A stretch of 64,000 nucleotides of DNA from Sulfitobacter sp. Its GTDB lineage: Bacteria; Pseudomonadota; Alphaproteobacteria; Rhodobacterales; Rhodobacteraceae. This document shows positions 62,879 to 64,000 of the stretch, one piece after another (position 1 is the stretch's first letter; every line of letters begins with the position of its first letter). Position numbers and translations under genes: made by a program. The DNA is taken from NCBI GenBank assembly GCA_017854855.1, contig JAFMGZ010000003.1, positions 62,001 to 126,000 on the forward strand, written 5' to 3'. Under the pieces are notes generated by a model, which saw nothing but the letters and a program-made list of their open reading frames with translations, had not been told where the DNA came from and made no database searches.

Positions 62879-63100
62879 GATCTAAATCCCTCTGCTGGTT
62901 TCGGAGCCGCCCTTGCTTGAGCCAGACAGCCCTGCGGACATGGCAGCGTCAAGCTGAATCGCCGAGGGGCCCCTTTGGGGTTTCGGCTATTCTGCTTGAT
63001 GCTGTCAGGGCCGTGGGGCAGGCAGGAATCAATCAAGGGTGGTTCTGAAACCATATGCTGGTTTTGGAGAGCCCCGCAGCGCTCTGCCCTCAAAATGCAC

Positions 63101-63126
63101 AAAGGGCGCGTCCAACGACACGCCCC
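63101..63126 (-). terminator. Probable terminator of clpX (minus strand)
   Basis: GGGCGTGTC / GACGCGCCC on the minus strand, a 9-bp stem with one G-T pair and a GTTG loop, followed by TTTGTG, about 45 bases beyond the clpX stop. Confidence 0.6.
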
Positions 63127-63139
63127 ATGTGTTACTCTC

Positions 63140-63163
63140 GTAGGGTGGGCATCCTGCCCACCG
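63140..63163 (+). repeat. GTAGGG-type palindromic repeat near clpX
   Basis: GTAGGGTGGGCA-TCC-TGCCCACC, an 8-bp stem with a three-base loop, between the clpX stop and its terminator. Shares the CGTAGGG-YGGG opening with the element at 54741-54780. GTAGGGTGGGC...GCCCACC palindromes are common in proteobacterial intergenic DNA. Confidence 0.6.
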
Positions 63164-63168
63164 TGCGA

Positions 63169-64000
63169 TCAGCCAGCGGTTGCAGATTCTTTCTCTGCTT
63201 CGCTGTGGATCATCAAAGGTGCGGCATCCGAATTGACCGCCTCTTCATTGACCACGACCTCAATGACCGAATCCAGACCAGGCAGCTCAAACATCGTGTC
63301 CAGCAAGATGTCCTCCAGGATGGAGCGCAAACCCCGGGCACCTGTCTTGCGCTCAATCGCCCGTTTGGCAATCGCAGACAGCGCGTCCTCGGTAAAGTTC
63401 AGCTGCGTATCTTCCAGCTCGAACAGGCGCTGGTACTGTTTGACCAATGCGTTCTTGGGCTGGGTCAGGATCGTCACCAGCGCATCTTCGTCCAGATCTT
63501 CCAATGTCGCCAGAACCGGCAAACGCCCAACGAATTCCGGGATCAAACCGAATTTCAGCAGGTCCTCCGGTTCCAGATCGGTAAAGATCTCGCCGACACC
63601 GCGCGCATCGACGTCACGTACATCGGCACCGAACCCCATGGCAGAGCCTTTGCCGCGCGCCGCGATGATCTTGTCCAGACCCGCAAAAGCGCCGCCGCAG
63701 ATGAACAGGATGTTCGTTGTATCCACCTGCAGGAATTCCTGCTGCGGATGTTTGCGGCCCCCTTGGGGTGGCACGCTGGCAACGGTGCCTTCCATCAGCT
63801 TCAGCAAGGCCTGCTGCACGCCTTCGCCCGACACGTCACGGGTGATGGACGGGTTTTCGGATTTGCGCGTGATCTTGTCGACTTCGTCGATATAGACAAT
63901 GCCGCGCTGCGCCCGTTCCACGTTGTATTCTGAGGATTGCAGAAGTTTGAGGATGATGTTTTCCACATCCTCGCCCACATAACCGGCCTCTGTCAGCGTT
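63169..64000 (-). CDS. clpX: ATP-dependent Clp protease ATP-binding subunit ClpX, C-terminal part
   Basis: 277 codons of ClpX, open to the window edge at 64000 (reading [21 protein letters not shown]). The Walker B motif is [67 protein letters not shown] and the sensor-2 helix [21 protein letters not shown] follow. The zinc-binding domain and Walker A lie beyond the window. ClpX unfolds substrates for ClpP. The end is a tail ending in EKESATAG. Confidence 0.97.
   Translation of the reverse strand, partial: TLTEAGYVGEDVENIILKLLQSSEYNVERAQRGIVYIDEVDKITRKSENPSITRDVSGEGVQQALLKLMEGTVASVPPQGGRKHPQQEFLQVDTTNILFICGGAFAGLDKIIAARGKGSAMGFGADVRDVDARGVGEIFTDLEPEDLLKFGLIPEFVGRLPVLATLEDLDEDALVTILTQPKNALVKQYQRLFELEDTQLNFTEDALSAIAKRAIERKTGARGLRSILEDILLDTMFELPGLDSVIEVVVNEEAVNSDAAPLMIHSEAEKESATAG

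Noticed and set aside
62975-63933. Plus-strand frames of about 300 codons opposite clpX
   Set aside because: Antisense to clpX; the serine/arginine-rich translation is a shadow.

Overview
The window looks like a chromosomal segment of an alphaproteobacterium of the order Rhodobacterales, most likely the marine Roseobacter group. The pointers are a complete gene transfer agent (GTA) cluster of the Rhodobacter capsulatus type next to cysE, a pyruvate dehydrogenase E1 beta subunit with its own lipoyl domain, a DUF2312/GapR protein, the complex I accessory subunit NDUFA12, and an L9 ribosomal protein with a long acidic tail. GC content is high throughout, and no rRNA, tRNA, CRISPR array or insertion sequence was recognised. 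The assignment is an inference from gene content, not from a database search.

Layout. 1-11 kb: start of an MFS transporter, queA, a very large AsmA/YhdP-like protein, a peroxiredoxin, a DUF455 ferritin-like protein, an M23 peptidase overlapping a bactofilin, two cyclophilins, pgk and an FtsB-like protein. 11-15 kb: pdhA-pdhB-pdhC. 15-16 kb: cysE. 16.0-30.5 kb, all minus strand: a gap-free GTA structural operon from small terminase (g1) to the tail-tip protein (g15), followed by a coupled small gene. 30.7-36.2 kb: fabD-fabG-acpP-GNAT-fabF-mltG. 36.4-38.7 kb: a cytochrome b561-YceI fusion ending in a tandem hairpin repeat, facing a frameshifted YceI gene. 39-42.9 kb: rpsF-rpsR-rplI, a small lytic transglycosylase, trigger factor and a GapR-like protein. 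43-48.6 kb: an orphan FliM/FliN-like protein with a Leu-Pro-Asp repeat tail, and a three-gene signalling module (response regulator, small membrane protein, symporter-histidine kinase fusion). 48.7-57.2 kb: a ScfR-type regulator divergent from a complete branched-chain-amino-acid-type ABC transporter, with a convergent acyl-CoA ligase. 57.3-64 kb: accB-accC-aat, DUF2155, NDUFA12, a FkbM methyltransferase/GT61 fusion, RidA and the 3' part of clpX.

Functional links. The GTA genes encode DNA packaging, head, head-tail joining and a short non-contractile tail. Start/stop overlaps of a few bases at most junctions and intact frames throughout suggest a maintained GTA rather than a decaying prophage. 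The fab genes supply malonyl-ACP transfer, ketoreduction, acyl carrier and condensation for fatty acid synthesis, while accBC in the last block supplies malonyl-CoA. The bactofilin/M23 pair, mltG and the lytic transglycosylase act on the cell wall.

Nothing here is clearly a wholly new system. The least explained items are the 23-bp tandem hairpin array at the end of the b561-YceI gene, the 24-bp perfect palindrome between mltG and the GTA operon, the palindrome before pdhA, the LPD-repeat FliM-like protein, and the regulator/ABC transporter/CoA-ligase cluster.
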